Part shown: piece by piece, positions 49,994-58,945 of the stretch
Layout of the letters: each line of letters starts with the position of its first letter
Numbering within the stretch: the stretch's first letter is position 1
Assembly: GCF_031326205.1 (NCBI RefSeq)
Contig: NZ_CP133721.1
Location: forward strand, 1,674,001-1,738,000
Reading direction: 5' to 3'
Origin: Flavobacterium sp. 20NA77.7
Lineage (GTDB): Bacteria; Bacteroidota; Bacteroidia; Flavobacteriales; Flavobacteriaceae
Length of the DNA: 64,000 nt
Notes under the pieces: generated by a model
What the model saw: the letters and a program-made list of their open reading frames with translations, nothing else
The model's database searches: none
Told to the model about the DNA's origin: nothing
Position numbers and translations under genes: made by a program

Positions 49994-51133
49994 TTATCCA
50001 AACACCTGCTTAATTACTTTTTCTATTCTATTAATATCCTCCTCAGTCAAATTAGAACCAGAAGGTAAACACAAACCGTTTTCAAATAAGGTTTCGGCTA
50101 TGTTGCTTCCGTAATAGGGATACTCGGCAAATATAGGTTGCAGGTGCATGGGTTTCCATAAAGGGCGTGATTCAATATTTTCTAGTTCAAAAGCTAAACG
50201 TAAGGTTTCGCGAGTTATACCGTTTGTTTGAACAGGATCTATCGTTAGTGCAGACAGCCAGTAATTAGCAAAATAATCTTCTGAAGGGGCTGTAAAAACG
50301 GTTACTCCTGGTATGGCTTCAAAAACTTCAACATAAAAACCATGCATTTTTCTTCTTAATAATACATGTTTATCCAACACTTCCATTTGTCCTCGGCCTA
50401 TTCCTGCGCAAATGTTACTCATACGGTAATTGTATCCAACATGACTGTGCTGGTAATGGGGCGCATAATCACGGGCTTGGGTAGCATAAAAAATAGCTTT
50501 TTCTTTTTGTGCTGCCGTACGGGTTACAATTGCTCCTCCTCCTGATGTTGTTATTATTTTATTTCCATTAAAGGATAGTATCCCAATATCGCCGAATGTA
50601 CCACATTTTTGTCCTTTGTACGAACTACCTAATGCTTCTGCACTATCTTCTAAAATGGGAATTTGATATTTATCGGCTACGGCTCTAACCGCTTCTATTT
50701 GATAGGGTACCCCATATAAATGAACCGCTATGATTGCTTTAGGTGTTTTGCCTTTTTTGATTCTCTCTTGAATAGCTAATTCCAAAGCAATAGGACAAAT
50801 ATTCCAGGTTTCTTTTTCGCTATCTACAAATATTGGTGTTGCACCTAGATATAAAATTGGATTTGCCGACGCTGAAAAAGTCATACTTTGGCAAATAACC
50901 TCATCGCCTGTCTGTACCCCTAATAAAATTAGTCCCAAATGAATAGCTGCCGTACCTGAACTTAACGCACCTACATGCGTATTTGTATCTAAATAGATTT
51001 CTAGATCTTCTTCAAAACCTGTTACATGAGGTCCAAGAGGCGCTACCCAATTTGTATCAAAAGCTTCTTGTATATATTTTTGTTCGTTTCCTCCCATATG
51101 TGGGGAAGAAAGCCATATTTTATTTTGCGACAT
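49994..51133 (-). CDS. DegT/DnrJ/EryC1/StrS aminotransferase (PglE-like)
   Basis: The protein has 379 residues from MSQNKIWLSSPHMGGNEQKY; an ATG at 51160 would add nine atypical residues. Fold-type I PLP enzyme: LSSGTAAIHLGLILLG, D163 (LEDSAEALGS) and the PLP lysine K192 in SFNGNKIITTSGGG. It closely resembles PglE-type UDP-4-keto-6-deoxy-GlcNAc 4-aminotransferases. With the PglF-like dehydratase and the PglC-PglD fusion next door it would form UDP-4-amino-bacillosamine precursor. An 11-bp tandem repeat lies in its leader. Confidence 0.93.
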   Translation of the reverse strand: MSQNKIWLSSPHMGGNEQKYIQEAFDTNWVAPLGPHVTGFEEDLEIYLDTNTHVGALSSGTAAIHLGLILLGVQTGDEVICQSMTFSASANPILYLGATPIFVDSEKETWNICPIALELAIQERIKKGKTPKAIIAVHLYGVPYQIEAVRAVADKYQIPILEDSAEALGSSYKGQKCGTFGDIGILSFNGNKIITTSGGGAIVTRTAAQKEKAIFYATQARDYAPHYQHSHVGYNYRMSNICAGIGRGQMEVLDKHVLLRRKMHGFYVEVFEAIPGVTVFTAPSEDYFANYWLSALTIDPVQTNGITRETLRLAFELENIESRPLWKPMHLQPIFAEYPYYGSNIAETLFENGLCLPSGSNLTEEDINRIEKVIKQVFG

Positions 51134-51169
51134 TACTTTTTTTAAAAAATTATTATACACAACAATTTA

Positions 51170-51213
51170 CATACACTATCCATACACTATCTATGGAGTA
51201 TCTATACACTAAC
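51170..51213. repeat. 11-bp tandem repeat, four units
   Basis: CATACACTATC, CATACACTATC, TATGGAGTATC and TATACACTAAC follow one another without gap in the 93-bp spacer between the PglC-PglD-like and PglE-like genes. The period is one DNA helical turn. Confidence 0.8.
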
Positions 51214-51226
51214 TAAATTCAATACC

Positions 51227-52435
51227 TTATTCATGAAACTTGACGGGCTTAGCAGGAATACCTACAGCCGTACAATTATCTGGAATATTATGAGTTACCA
51301 CAGCCCCAGCTCCAATGATTACATTTTTACCTATACTTATATTTTGTATAATGGTTGCGCCAATCCCTATATGAGATGATTCTCCAACCTTTACACCTCC
51401 TCCTAAGGTAGCATTAGGGGCAACATGTACATAATCTTCTAAAACACAATCATGCTCTACAATTGCACCTGAATTAATAATACAATGGTTTCCAATAGTT
51501 GCATCGGCATTAATTACTGAAGTAGCCAAAACTTGGCTTCCTTTACCAATTTTAGCATATTTTGAAACTACAGCTGAGGGATGAATAGTCATAATAAAAT
51601 TAGATTTAAGTTGTTCTGCAATGTTTTTTCTATGCTTAGGATTACCAATTGCTATAATGGTATTTAATGTTTTGTAATCTTGATTTTTATTTCTTTTTTT
51701 TACTTTAATTTGATTTAAAAAATCTCCTTCAATCACGTCATCTATTACTTCAAAAATTTTATATTTAGCTTCATTTTCTATACAATCTAGAATTACTTTT
51801 GCATGTCCTCCTGCTCCAATCAACATAACTTTATCTGTACCACAGAAAGGCTCAATAGTTGCTTCATTTTGAGCATTTATACCCTCTGACTGTATTACTT
51901 TTTGAAGAGTCCTAACAAATATCTTTAGATCCAACAAAAAAGAAAAATGTTCTACATACCAAACATCTAGTTCAAATTTTTTATCCCATTCAAGCGCATT
52001 TCTACCATTCACTTGTGCCCAACCCGTAATACCAGGCTTTACTTCATGGCGGCGGTTTTGAAAAGGACTGTATAAATGTAAATAATCGGGTAATAAGGGT
52101 CTTGGACCTATAATACTCATATCTCCTTTTAAGACATTAAATAACTGAGGAATTTCGTCTAAAGAAGTTTTTCGAATTATTTTTCCTATTTTGGTTAACC
52201 GTTCTGCATCGGGTAATAAATTTCCATTTTCATCTTTTTTGTTATTCATTGTTTTGAACTTGATGATGGTAAAAATTTTTCCACTTTTACCAGGTCTTTT
52301 TTGCAGAAAAAAAGGATTTCCTTGATTCGTTAATGCTAAAAAAACTACTATTAAAAGAAACAAAGGGAAAAGCATTACTATTCCAACAAAGGAAAGAAAA
52401 ACATCAATGATTGGTTTAAAAAACAGTCTATACAT
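51227..52435 (-). CDS. Fused phosphoglycosyltransferase-acetyltransferase (PglC-PglD)
   Basis: The protein has 402 residues. Residues 1-195 are a monotopic phosphoglycosyltransferase: N-terminal hydrophobic re-entrant helix, KFKTM (about 60-63), catalytic D93-E94 (SLDEIPQL), GPRPL, KPGITGWAQVNGRN. Residues about 205-402 are PglD-like: Rossmann VMLIGAGGHAKVILD, then a left-handed beta-helix with the catalytic His in GAIVEHDCVLEDYVHV. One protein would thus N-acetylate UDP-4-amino sugar and transfer the phospho-sugar to undecaprenyl phosphate, as in the known Neisseria PglB fusion. Confidence 0.92.
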   Translation of the reverse strand: MYRLFFKPIIDVFLSFVGIVMLFPLFLLIVVFLALTNQGNPFFLQKRPGKSGKIFTIIKFKTMNNKKDENGNLLPDAERLTKIGKIIRKTSLDEIPQLFNVLKGDMSIIGPRPLLPDYLHLYSPFQNRRHEVKPGITGWAQVNGRNALEWDKKFELDVWYVEHFSFLLDLKIFVRTLQKVIQSEGINAQNEATIEPFCGTDKVMLIGAGGHAKVILDCIENEAKYKIFEVIDDVIEGDFLNQIKVKKRNKNQDYKTLNTIIAIGNPKHRKNIAEQLKSNFIMTIHPSAVVSKYAKIGKGSQVLATSVINADATIGNHCIINSGAIVEHDCVLEDYVHVAPNATLGGGVKVGESSHIGIGATIIQNISIGKNVIIGAGAVVTHNIPDNCTAVGIPAKPVKFHE

Positions 52436-52439
52436 TTGC

Positions 52440-53603
52440 TTATAATCCTTTTTCTTTCATTATTTTTTGATATTCTAACAACAAAGCTTCCCAAACTAAT
52501 TGTTGCTTATAATGAGAATTAATTCTTTCTCTCGCATTCTTTTGCAATTTATTTCTCCAGACCTCATCTCTTATAATTCTTTGCATAGACAAATATAGTA
52601 ATTCCTTATTTTTTGAAGGCACAATTGTTCCATTAAATCCTTCTTCAATAATTTCATTACAACCATTGATATTAGAAACAATACTAGGCAGTCCCATTGC
52701 GCCAGCTTGTAATACCACATTTGGAAATCCTTCACGGTAACTTGGGAAAACTAAACAATGACTTATTGCAAAATAAGGACGGACATCTTCCTGAAAACCA
52801 ACGGTTATAATATTGGAATTATTTTTTATTTGATGAAGTGTTTCAAGTTGCAAAGGATCTAGTTCTGATTCATAAGGCCCTACAAGAAGAAGTTTAGCAT
52901 TTAAATTGGTGAGTTGGGAAAACGCTTGTACTAATTCATTAATTCCTTTATCGCCTACTAAACGGCCCACGAAGATAAATACAAAATCAGTTTCTTGAAT
53001 GTTTAGTTTAGTTCGTACTTCTTGTTTTTGAATAGTTGTTATTTTTTCTGGATCAAAATAGGTAAGATCTACACCATTTACATTTCCATTAGCTAGCACT
53101 TTTAAGGGTTTTGTAGTGATAGCATGTGCTAATAAATCATTTTTTACACCATTCCCTTCTGGATAAACATTTGTAGCGCAATAGCACAATATTTTGTCCA
53201 TTATAATTAAGACCTGTTTTAATAATCCTTTTTTAGATGGAAAAATTAAACCGGTAAATGTATGCATACGGATAGGCACACCTGCTAATTTACCTGCAAT
53301 CATAGAAAGCAAACCCGCTTTTGGTGTAATTGAATGTATAATAGTTGGTTTTTCTTTTAAAAAAAATAAGAACAATTTTACAAAAGTTATACTATCTGAG
53401 ATAAGGGAAATATTTCTTTTAATGGAAATAGAATGTGTAATTACATCTTCTCTTTCTTTGACCACTTGTAAATCTTCTCCTGGAGACGCAACAGCAATAA
53501 TTTTAAAATGATTAGCTAAAAAAGCCAATTGTCCTTTCAATAAAATATTTAATGAAAGAGGTATTGTTGCTATTCTTACTAGTTTTGGATTGTTATTAAC
53601 CAT
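52440..53603 (-). CDS. Glycosyltransferase family 4
   Basis: The protein has 387 residues with a GT-B fold. The N-terminal half has GPxxx-type loops and IHSITPKAGLLSMIAGKLAG; the C-terminal half has FIFVGRLVGDKGINELVQAF and the nucleotide-sugar binding motif CLVFPSYREGFPNVVLQAGA (E-x7-E). Probably adds the second sugar after the PglC-type initiating sugar. It lies 4 bases upstream of the PglC-PglD fusion gene. Confidence 0.92.
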   Translation of the reverse strand: MVNNNPKLVRIATIPLSLNILLKGQLAFLANHFKIIAVASPGEDLQVVKEREDVITHSISIKRNISLISDSITFVKLFLFFLKEKPTIIHSITPKAGLLSMIAGKLAGVPIRMHTFTGLIFPSKKGLLKQVLIIMDKILCYCATNVYPEGNGVKNDLLAHAITTKPLKVLANGNVNGVDLTYFDPEKITTIQKQEVRTKLNIQETDFVFIFVGRLVGDKGINELVQAFSQLTNLNAKLLLVGPYESELDPLQLETLHQIKNNSNIITVGFQEDVRPYFAISHCLVFPSYREGFPNVVLQAGAMGLPSIVSNINGCNEIIEEGFNGTIVPSKNKELLYLSMQRIIRDEVWRNKLQKNARERINSHYKQQLVWEALLLEYQKIMKEKGL

Positions 53604-53613
53604 ACTAAATTAT

Positions 53614-54780
53614 TTAATCTTTAAAAGAATTGATAGTTTGAAAATATTCTTCTAAAATCAAATCTTTGCTAAATAATTGCACTCGTTCACTTGATTTTTC
53701 AATACATTGTTTTCTATATTTTGGGTCTTGTAACATACATAAGAGTGCCTCATGAAACATAGTTTTATTGTTTAAAGGTGTTAATATTCCATAATCGGTA
53801 TGTAAATTAGTATCTAAATCAAATTTAACTTCGGCATTCATTATTTCATTTGGTCCATACGGACAGTTTGTTGAAACAATAGGTAATTTACACGCTAAAG
53901 CCTCTAGAACAACATTTGGAAACCCTTCATGATTTGAGGAAAATACAAATAAATTTGCCGCTTTCATGTATTTATAGGGATTCTCATCAAAGCCCAACAA
54001 AAAAACATTTTCACTTAAACCTAACTTTGCTATTAAACCATTTAATTCTTCATTAAGAGGACCCTTTCCTAAAATATACAATCGTACTTTTTCTTGTTTT
54101 AAAAGCGCCATTACCTTTATCAATAAAACATGATTTTTACCTCTATCTAATCTTCCTACTGTAATAATATTAAAATAATTGGTATCAAAAATGGAAGTTT
54201 CTGGTAAAATGTTTTCTATTTTTTCTATATCTATAGGGTTGTAAATCGTTGAGATTAAGTCTTCCGATATTTGAAATTTGTTTATCAAATCTAATTTAGT
54301 CCCTTTTGAATTTGTTATAATTAAATTTGACTTTGGGTAAAGATATTTTATTAAAAAAATATTAATTTTAGAATGAAAATTATTTTCGCCGTATTGTTTA
54401 CTTGGATTTGATCTTTCTGAAATAAGTATGTTTCTATTTTTGTTAAATATTTTTGTAAGTATTGAAATATAAGCTGGTCTTGTTAAAAACGAAATGCTTG
54501 TATTGATATTGTTTCTTTTTAAAAATTGATGATATTTCCAAGCTAAAAAAGGTAATTTTAAAAATTTTAAAAGACTGTTTTCATTAGGCCTAGATTTTTC
54601 TAAAAAGTATAACGGATTTTTGGTTTGAAAATCGTAATCTCTAGTGGCATTCATAACAACCAAATAGACGTCCTTATTTTTATCTTCTAAATAAGGAATT
54701 AACTGAGACACTACACGTTCTGCTCCTCCGCCCGCTAGTGAATAAATTAATACTGCTATTTTGTTTTTTTTAGAAGACAT
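53614..54780 (-). CDS. Glycosyltransferase family 4
   Basis: The protein has 388 residues. YSLAGGGAERVVSQLIPYLE at the start and FVFSSNHEGFPNVVLEALAC near the C-terminus are typical of GT4 enzymes; ITVGRLDRGKNHVLLIKVMA precedes the latter. The acceptor and sugar are unknown. Sits 10 bases upstream of the previous GT4 gene and 2 bases downstream of the AsnB-GT fusion gene, within one operon. Confidence 0.93.
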   Translation of the reverse strand: MSSKKNKIAVLIYSLAGGGAERVVSQLIPYLEDKNKDVYLVVMNATRDYDFQTKNPLYFLEKSRPNENSLLKFLKLPFLAWKYHQFLKRNNINTSISFLTRPAYISILTKIFNKNRNILISERSNPSKQYGENNFHSKINIFLIKYLYPKSNLIITNSKGTKLDLINKFQISEDLISTIYNPIDIEKIENILPETSIFDTNYFNIITVGRLDRGKNHVLLIKVMALLKQEKVRLYILGKGPLNEELNGLIAKLGLSENVFLLGFDENPYKYMKAANLFVFSSNHEGFPNVVLEALACKLPIVSTNCPYGPNEIMNAEVKFDLDTNLHTDYGILTPLNNKTMFHEALLCMLQDPKYRKQCIEKSSERVQLFSKDLILEEYFQTINSFKD

Positions 54781-54782
54781 AC

Positions 54783-57674
54783 TTAGTTATTTAGTAATTT
54801 TTGAAAAATTGACTCATATTCTTTTAATATTTTTTTAGAATCAAATTTAGATGAGACTGATGATTTTACATTGTTTGATTCAATTGATGTTAATTTATTT
54901 ATATTATTCAACACCTCAATTAATTCAAATTCTGTTTCAACTAAAAAGCCGTTAACTCCATCTTGCACAATTTCTTTTGTACCTCCAGGAGCATTAAATG
55001 CAAGTACAGGCGTCCCTGTAGTACAACTTTCTAGTAAAGCATTTGGAAACCCTTCAAAATAAGAACCTTGAATAAAATAATCATGAGCATTAACAATATT
55101 CAGTACTTGATTTGTGTATGGAATATAATCAACGTTTTTTTCTAATCCTAATTCACTTACTTTTTCCTTTATTAAAGACTCTAAAGGACCAGATCCAATA
55201 ATTGTATATTTAAAATCATATGATTTAATTTTTGCTAAACAATTTAGGATACGAACATGTCCTTTCTCTGGACTAAGTCTTCCTACAGTAATAAATTTGA
55301 ATCCTTTAAATGAACTTTCTGTTTTTATTATATTTTCTGTACTTGTTATTGGATTATTTATTACGGTTAATTTTGAAGAATGAGTATTTAAGAACGACTC
55401 AAAATCTGCTTTCATATCACTCGATTGACATATGATGGCATGCAATCTGTTGTATAAGAATTTTTTAATTCTTTTATTTATTTGTTTTTCTTTAGAAAAG
55501 TAACCTATTTTAGAAATCAATGTCGATACTCTTCCAATGAATTTAGTTTTTTTGAAAAATAAAGATAAAAACCCTAACGTTAAATTTACATGTCCAATTG
55601 TTCCAAAAACAATAGCTGGATTATTCTTGTAAATTAATTTAAACAACTTAGGTATAGCGTGCGTGAGTCGCTTTTTATTACAATAAATTACGTCTACATC
55701 TTTAACATCATAAAGATTATCTTTTTCATAACCTAAAACAATAAGTTTTACACTAAATTTTGTTTTATCTATGTTTTGGGCAATAAAAGAAATAATATGC
55801 TCTGCACCTCCTGCTTGAAGCGTAGGTATTATAAAAAATATTTTGCTTTTTGGTTGTGCATTACTTTCTTGAAAATAGCCAAATTCTTGACACCATTTTG
55901 ACAAAACATACACTCTCCAAATGTAGGATGAATAATCGCTTTTGCCCTTTAAATGCTCTTGAAACATTTTTTTAAACTTGGGCACATTTAAATTAGGTAC
56001 TTGATATAGAAAACGGTCTGATAAATTAGTAACAAATTCTTCCTTTAATTCGTTACGCATCCACGCACCTATAGGTATTGCAAAACCTTTTTTTGGTTGA
56101 TTAAATACTTGTTCTGGAATATATTCTTTTAAAATATCTCTTAATATTCTTTTTTTTCTACCGGGCATATATCGAAAAGAAACAGAGAGGTTTCTTGCAA
56201 ATTCAATTATCCTATAATCTAAAAAAGGGCTCCTAACTTCCATAGAATAAGCCATACTAGCCCTATCTACTTTTACATTGCTATCGTTTTCTAACCATAA
56301 TTTTATATTTAAATCGGCAGTTTTTTGATGGACATTTCGCGACAATTTTTGGTAGGAATTGTATGTTTTCAACCAATTTAAGTTTCTCTTTTCTAAAATT
56401 GTATTGTATCCTACAAAAATGCCCTCAATAAAACTATTTGCTGTTTTCAAATTTAGTATTCTCTTTATAGGCTCTGTTCTTTTGCCAAGAATATTTAAAA
56501 CTAATGCTTTAGATGTTAACCAACGAATTACAAAAGGAATTCTAATTAATTTTGTGAATTTTGTTACCCAATCAAAATGATTATAGCCCAAAAAACTCTC
56601 GTCGCCTCCGTCTCCAGACAAAGCCACTGTAACATGTTGTTTAGTTACTTTATTTAGTAGCAACGATGGCAGTGCAGAACTATCGCCAAAAGGCTCATCA
56701 TATACAGAGACTAATTTTGGAATCATTTCTAGAACTTGTTGTGTAGTGCACAGTGTTTCGGTATGAACAGAACCTATAATTGAAGCATATTGTGCCGCAA
56801 TTTTACTTTCATCAAACTCGGGGTCTTCAAAACCAATAGAAAATGTTTTTATACTGTCTGGCGAAACCTGTGCGGCAATACTTGAAATTAATGCTGAATC
56901 TATTCCTCCAGAAAGGAATGAGCCAAAGGGAACATCAGCTTGGAGTCGAATTTTAATGGCATCTTTTAATAAATCGTGTAGTTGTGATGTAGCTTCTTCA
57001 TAACTTATTTCCCATTTATTTATGGGTTTCAAATTCCAATATTCGTAAATTGAAATTTGCTGTGTATGGAGATCAATTTCTAAATTATTCCCTGGAGGTA
57101 ATTTATAAACATTTTGAAAAATAGTGTGTGGAGAAGGAATATAGGTGCAATCTAAAAATATAGAGATTGCCTCTTCATTTATTTTTTTATGCTGACTTAT
57201 AGGTCTTAATTGGCTACAAATTTCAAATTTCCCTTCCTGCCATGAATAATAAAAAGGTTTTACGCCCAATCTGTCTCTGGAACAAAAGATTTTTTTAGCA
57301 ATTGTGTCATAAATTACAAAGGCGAACATTCCGTTTAATTTATGTACAATGTCTTTTCCCCATTCTTTATAACCCGCTAACAATACTTCTGTATCGCCTG
57401 AGGTGGTAAACGAATAACCTAGTGTTATTAATTCGGTTTTAATGTCTTGGAAATTATAAATTTCTCCATTAAAAACTATTGAAAGCCCTTCATGGTTAAA
57501 TGGTTGATGAGAACGAGCGTCTAAATCTATTATGGAAAGTCTTAAATGCCCTAGAACAATATCGTCGATTTTCTTTATACCTGTATGGTCGGGGCCTCTA
57601 AACTTTATAGACTCCAACTTTAATTTCACTTCATCTTCCGAAAAAGGAATATTTGTTGCATAAATTCCACACAT
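54783..57674 (-). CDS. Asparagine synthetase B-GT4 glycosyltransferase fusion
   Basis: The protein has 963 residues. Residues 1-600 are complete AsnB: Cys2 nucleophile (MCGIYATN), glutaminase domain with GHLRLSIIDLD and FNGEIYN, ATP-binding SGGIDS at 255-260, VALSGDGGDESFLGYNHFDW, and C-terminal SSYIWRVYVLSKWCQEFGY. After nine residues a second, complete GT-B glycosyltransferase begins (KIFFIIPTLQAGGAEHIISF, about 610), ending with FIQGSYFEGFPNALLESCTT (E-x7-E) and a C-terminal helix to 963. The reading frame is continuous without stop. AsnB homologues in polysaccharide loci probably amidate sugar acids; a GT fused to it is unusual. No start codon for a separate GT is seen in frame. Confidence 0.9.
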   Translation of the reverse strand: MCGIYATNIPFSEDEVKLKLESIKFRGPDHTGIKKIDDIVLGHLRLSIIDLDARSHQPFNHEGLSIVFNGEIYNFQDIKTELITLGYSFTTSGDTEVLLAGYKEWGKDIVHKLNGMFAFVIYDTIAKKIFCSRDRLGVKPFYYSWQEGKFEICSQLRPISQHKKINEEAISIFLDCTYIPSPHTIFQNVYKLPPGNNLEIDLHTQQISIYEYWNLKPINKWEISYEEATSQLHDLLKDAIKIRLQADVPFGSFLSGGIDSALISSIAAQVSPDSIKTFSIGFEDPEFDESKIAAQYASIIGSVHTETLCTTQQVLEMIPKLVSVYDEPFGDSSALPSLLLNKVTKQHVTVALSGDGGDESFLGYNHFDWVTKFTKLIRIPFVIRWLTSKALVLNILGKRTEPIKRILNLKTANSFIEGIFVGYNTILEKRNLNWLKTYNSYQKLSRNVHQKTADLNIKLWLENDSNVKVDRASMAYSMEVRSPFLDYRIIEFARNLSVSFRYMPGRKKRILRDILKEYIPEQVFNQPKKGFAIPIGAWMRNELKEEFVTNLSDRFLYQVPNLNVPKFKKMFQEHLKGKSDYSSYIWRVYVLSKWCQEFGYFQESNAQPKSKIFFIIPTLQAGGAEHIISFIAQNIDKTKFSVKLIVLGYEKDNLYDVKDVDVIYCNKKRLTHAIPKLFKLIYKNNPAIVFGTIGHVNLTLGFLSLFFKKTKFIGRVSTLISKIGYFSKEKQINKRIKKFLYNRLHAIICQSSDMKADFESFLNTHSSKLTVINNPITSTENIIKTESSFKGFKFITVGRLSPEKGHVRILNCLAKIKSYDFKYTIIGSGPLESLIKEKVSELGLEKNVDYIPYTNQVLNIVNAHDYFIQGSYFEGFPNALLESCTTGTPVLAFNAPGGTKEIVQDGVNGFLVETEFELIEVLNNINKLTSIESNNVKSSVSSKFDSKKILKEYESIFQKLLNN

Positions 57675-57697
57675 GGTTTTATTCAGATATTATATAA

Positions 57698-58906
57698 TTA
57701 AACGCAAAATTGTTTTGTTTCTTTAACTTTTTTATTTGAGATTAACATTAAACTTAAAACAAAAAAAGGAAATACATATTTAAAAATAAATGGTTCCTTC
57801 ATCTCAATAATAAACATCAATACTATTAAATAATTAAATATAAATAGATTATTGTATTTGCTTTTTGTGAACAGAAAAACAAAGTAACCAACATAAAATA
57901 AAAAAGCAAGAACTAACCCTAAAGAATAATAAGTTTGTATATACCCACAATCATTACCCGAAGCGTTTTTCATCGTATTTGGATTAAACACTTCTCCTGT
58001 TCCTAAAATTGTTCTTATACTCAAAGGAGGAATAGGCATGTCTTGAATAGCTTTAACCGTGTTGTTATCCCCTATTGTAAGTCCGTCTTCAATCCAGTTT
58101 AAGTAAAAATCAATTTTAAATCCTGCAATATTTTGTGTTTGATTTTCTAATATATCAATAAAATTAATTTGAGTAATAAAAATTATGGTAATAAGAAAAA
58201 ACATGATTTTTTTAAAACTAATTGTAGACAAGAAAAAAATAAAGATTGATACTAATGAACAAATTAAACCTGTTCTTCCAATTATAAACGTACTTAATAA
58301 ACAAATTAGAACACTCACCCACACAAGCGTTGACTTAAAAAAAGTAAGATTTGAATATTTTAATAATACTAACCCACAAAACACGCCGCAAAACTGAACA
58401 ACCGACAAGGCCGCGCCACTAGTGCTGGTAAAACCAATAGCTCTATATACGCTGTTTTCAATATCATTTCCACCTATAACTATATAATTTAAAATGTTTT
58501 GTTTAAAACCAGGACTAATAAAAGAATTAATTGTTATGAGAGATTGAACCGAGGTAGCAAGTAAAAATGAAAATAAAAAATCTTTTAATCCTGAAAAATA
58601 ATTTTTCATTAAAAAGGGTGTCAATACTGAATAAATGGAAAACCACAAAATTCTTGAACTCTGTGTAAAATCTAAGGAATTGAGATATTGAATTATAGAA
58701 AACAGGAATAATAATAAAAGAAATAAAAGGAAATAAATTGTTTTTTTATCAAATTTTATTCTATTATAATGTACTAAAAATTTAAGTAAAATAATAAAAA
58801 AAGCTATCCTACCAGAAGTTAAACCAGGAAATCTGATGAAACTAATATCATATATTATAAAAAATATTAACAGTGTATTGATTAAAAATTTTTTATCAAA
58901 AATCAT
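57698..58906 (-). CDS. O-antigen polymerase-like membrane protein (Wzy)
   Basis: The protein has 402 residues, with about 11 membrane helices and one larger loop (about 265-320, with GTGEVFNPNT and DCGYIQTYYSLG), the topology of Wzy/WaaL-like polymerases. Sequence conservation in this group is low, so assignment rests on topology and location between glycosyltransferases and a Wzx-type flippase. Confidence 0.75.
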   Translation of the reverse strand: MIFDKKFLINTLLIFFIIYDISFIRFPGLTSGRIAFFIILLKFLVHYNRIKFDKKTIYFLLFLLLLFLFSIIQYLNSLDFTQSSRILWFSIYSVLTPFLMKNYFSGLKDFLFSFLLATSVQSLITINSFISPGFKQNILNYIVIGGNDIENSVYRAIGFTSTSGAALSVVQFCGVFCGLVLLKYSNLTFFKSTLVWVSVLICLLSTFIIGRTGLICSLVSIFIFFLSTISFKKIMFFLITIIFITQINFIDILENQTQNIAGFKIDFYLNWIEDGLTIGDNNTVKAIQDMPIPPLSIRTILGTGEVFNPNTMKNASGNDCGYIQTYYSLGLVLAFLFYVGYFVFLFTKSKYNNLFIFNYLIVLMFIIEMKEPFIFKYVFPFFVLSLMLISNKKVKETKQFCV

Positions 58907-58945
58907 TTTTTAGTATTATTATTTTATTAAAAATAATTTATAAAA

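Noticed and set aside
49804..50001. 65-codon minus-strand frame next to the PglE-like stop
   Set aside because: It runs through the palindrome and heptamer array and overlaps the PglE-like 3' end; the translated pattern is repeat-derived.
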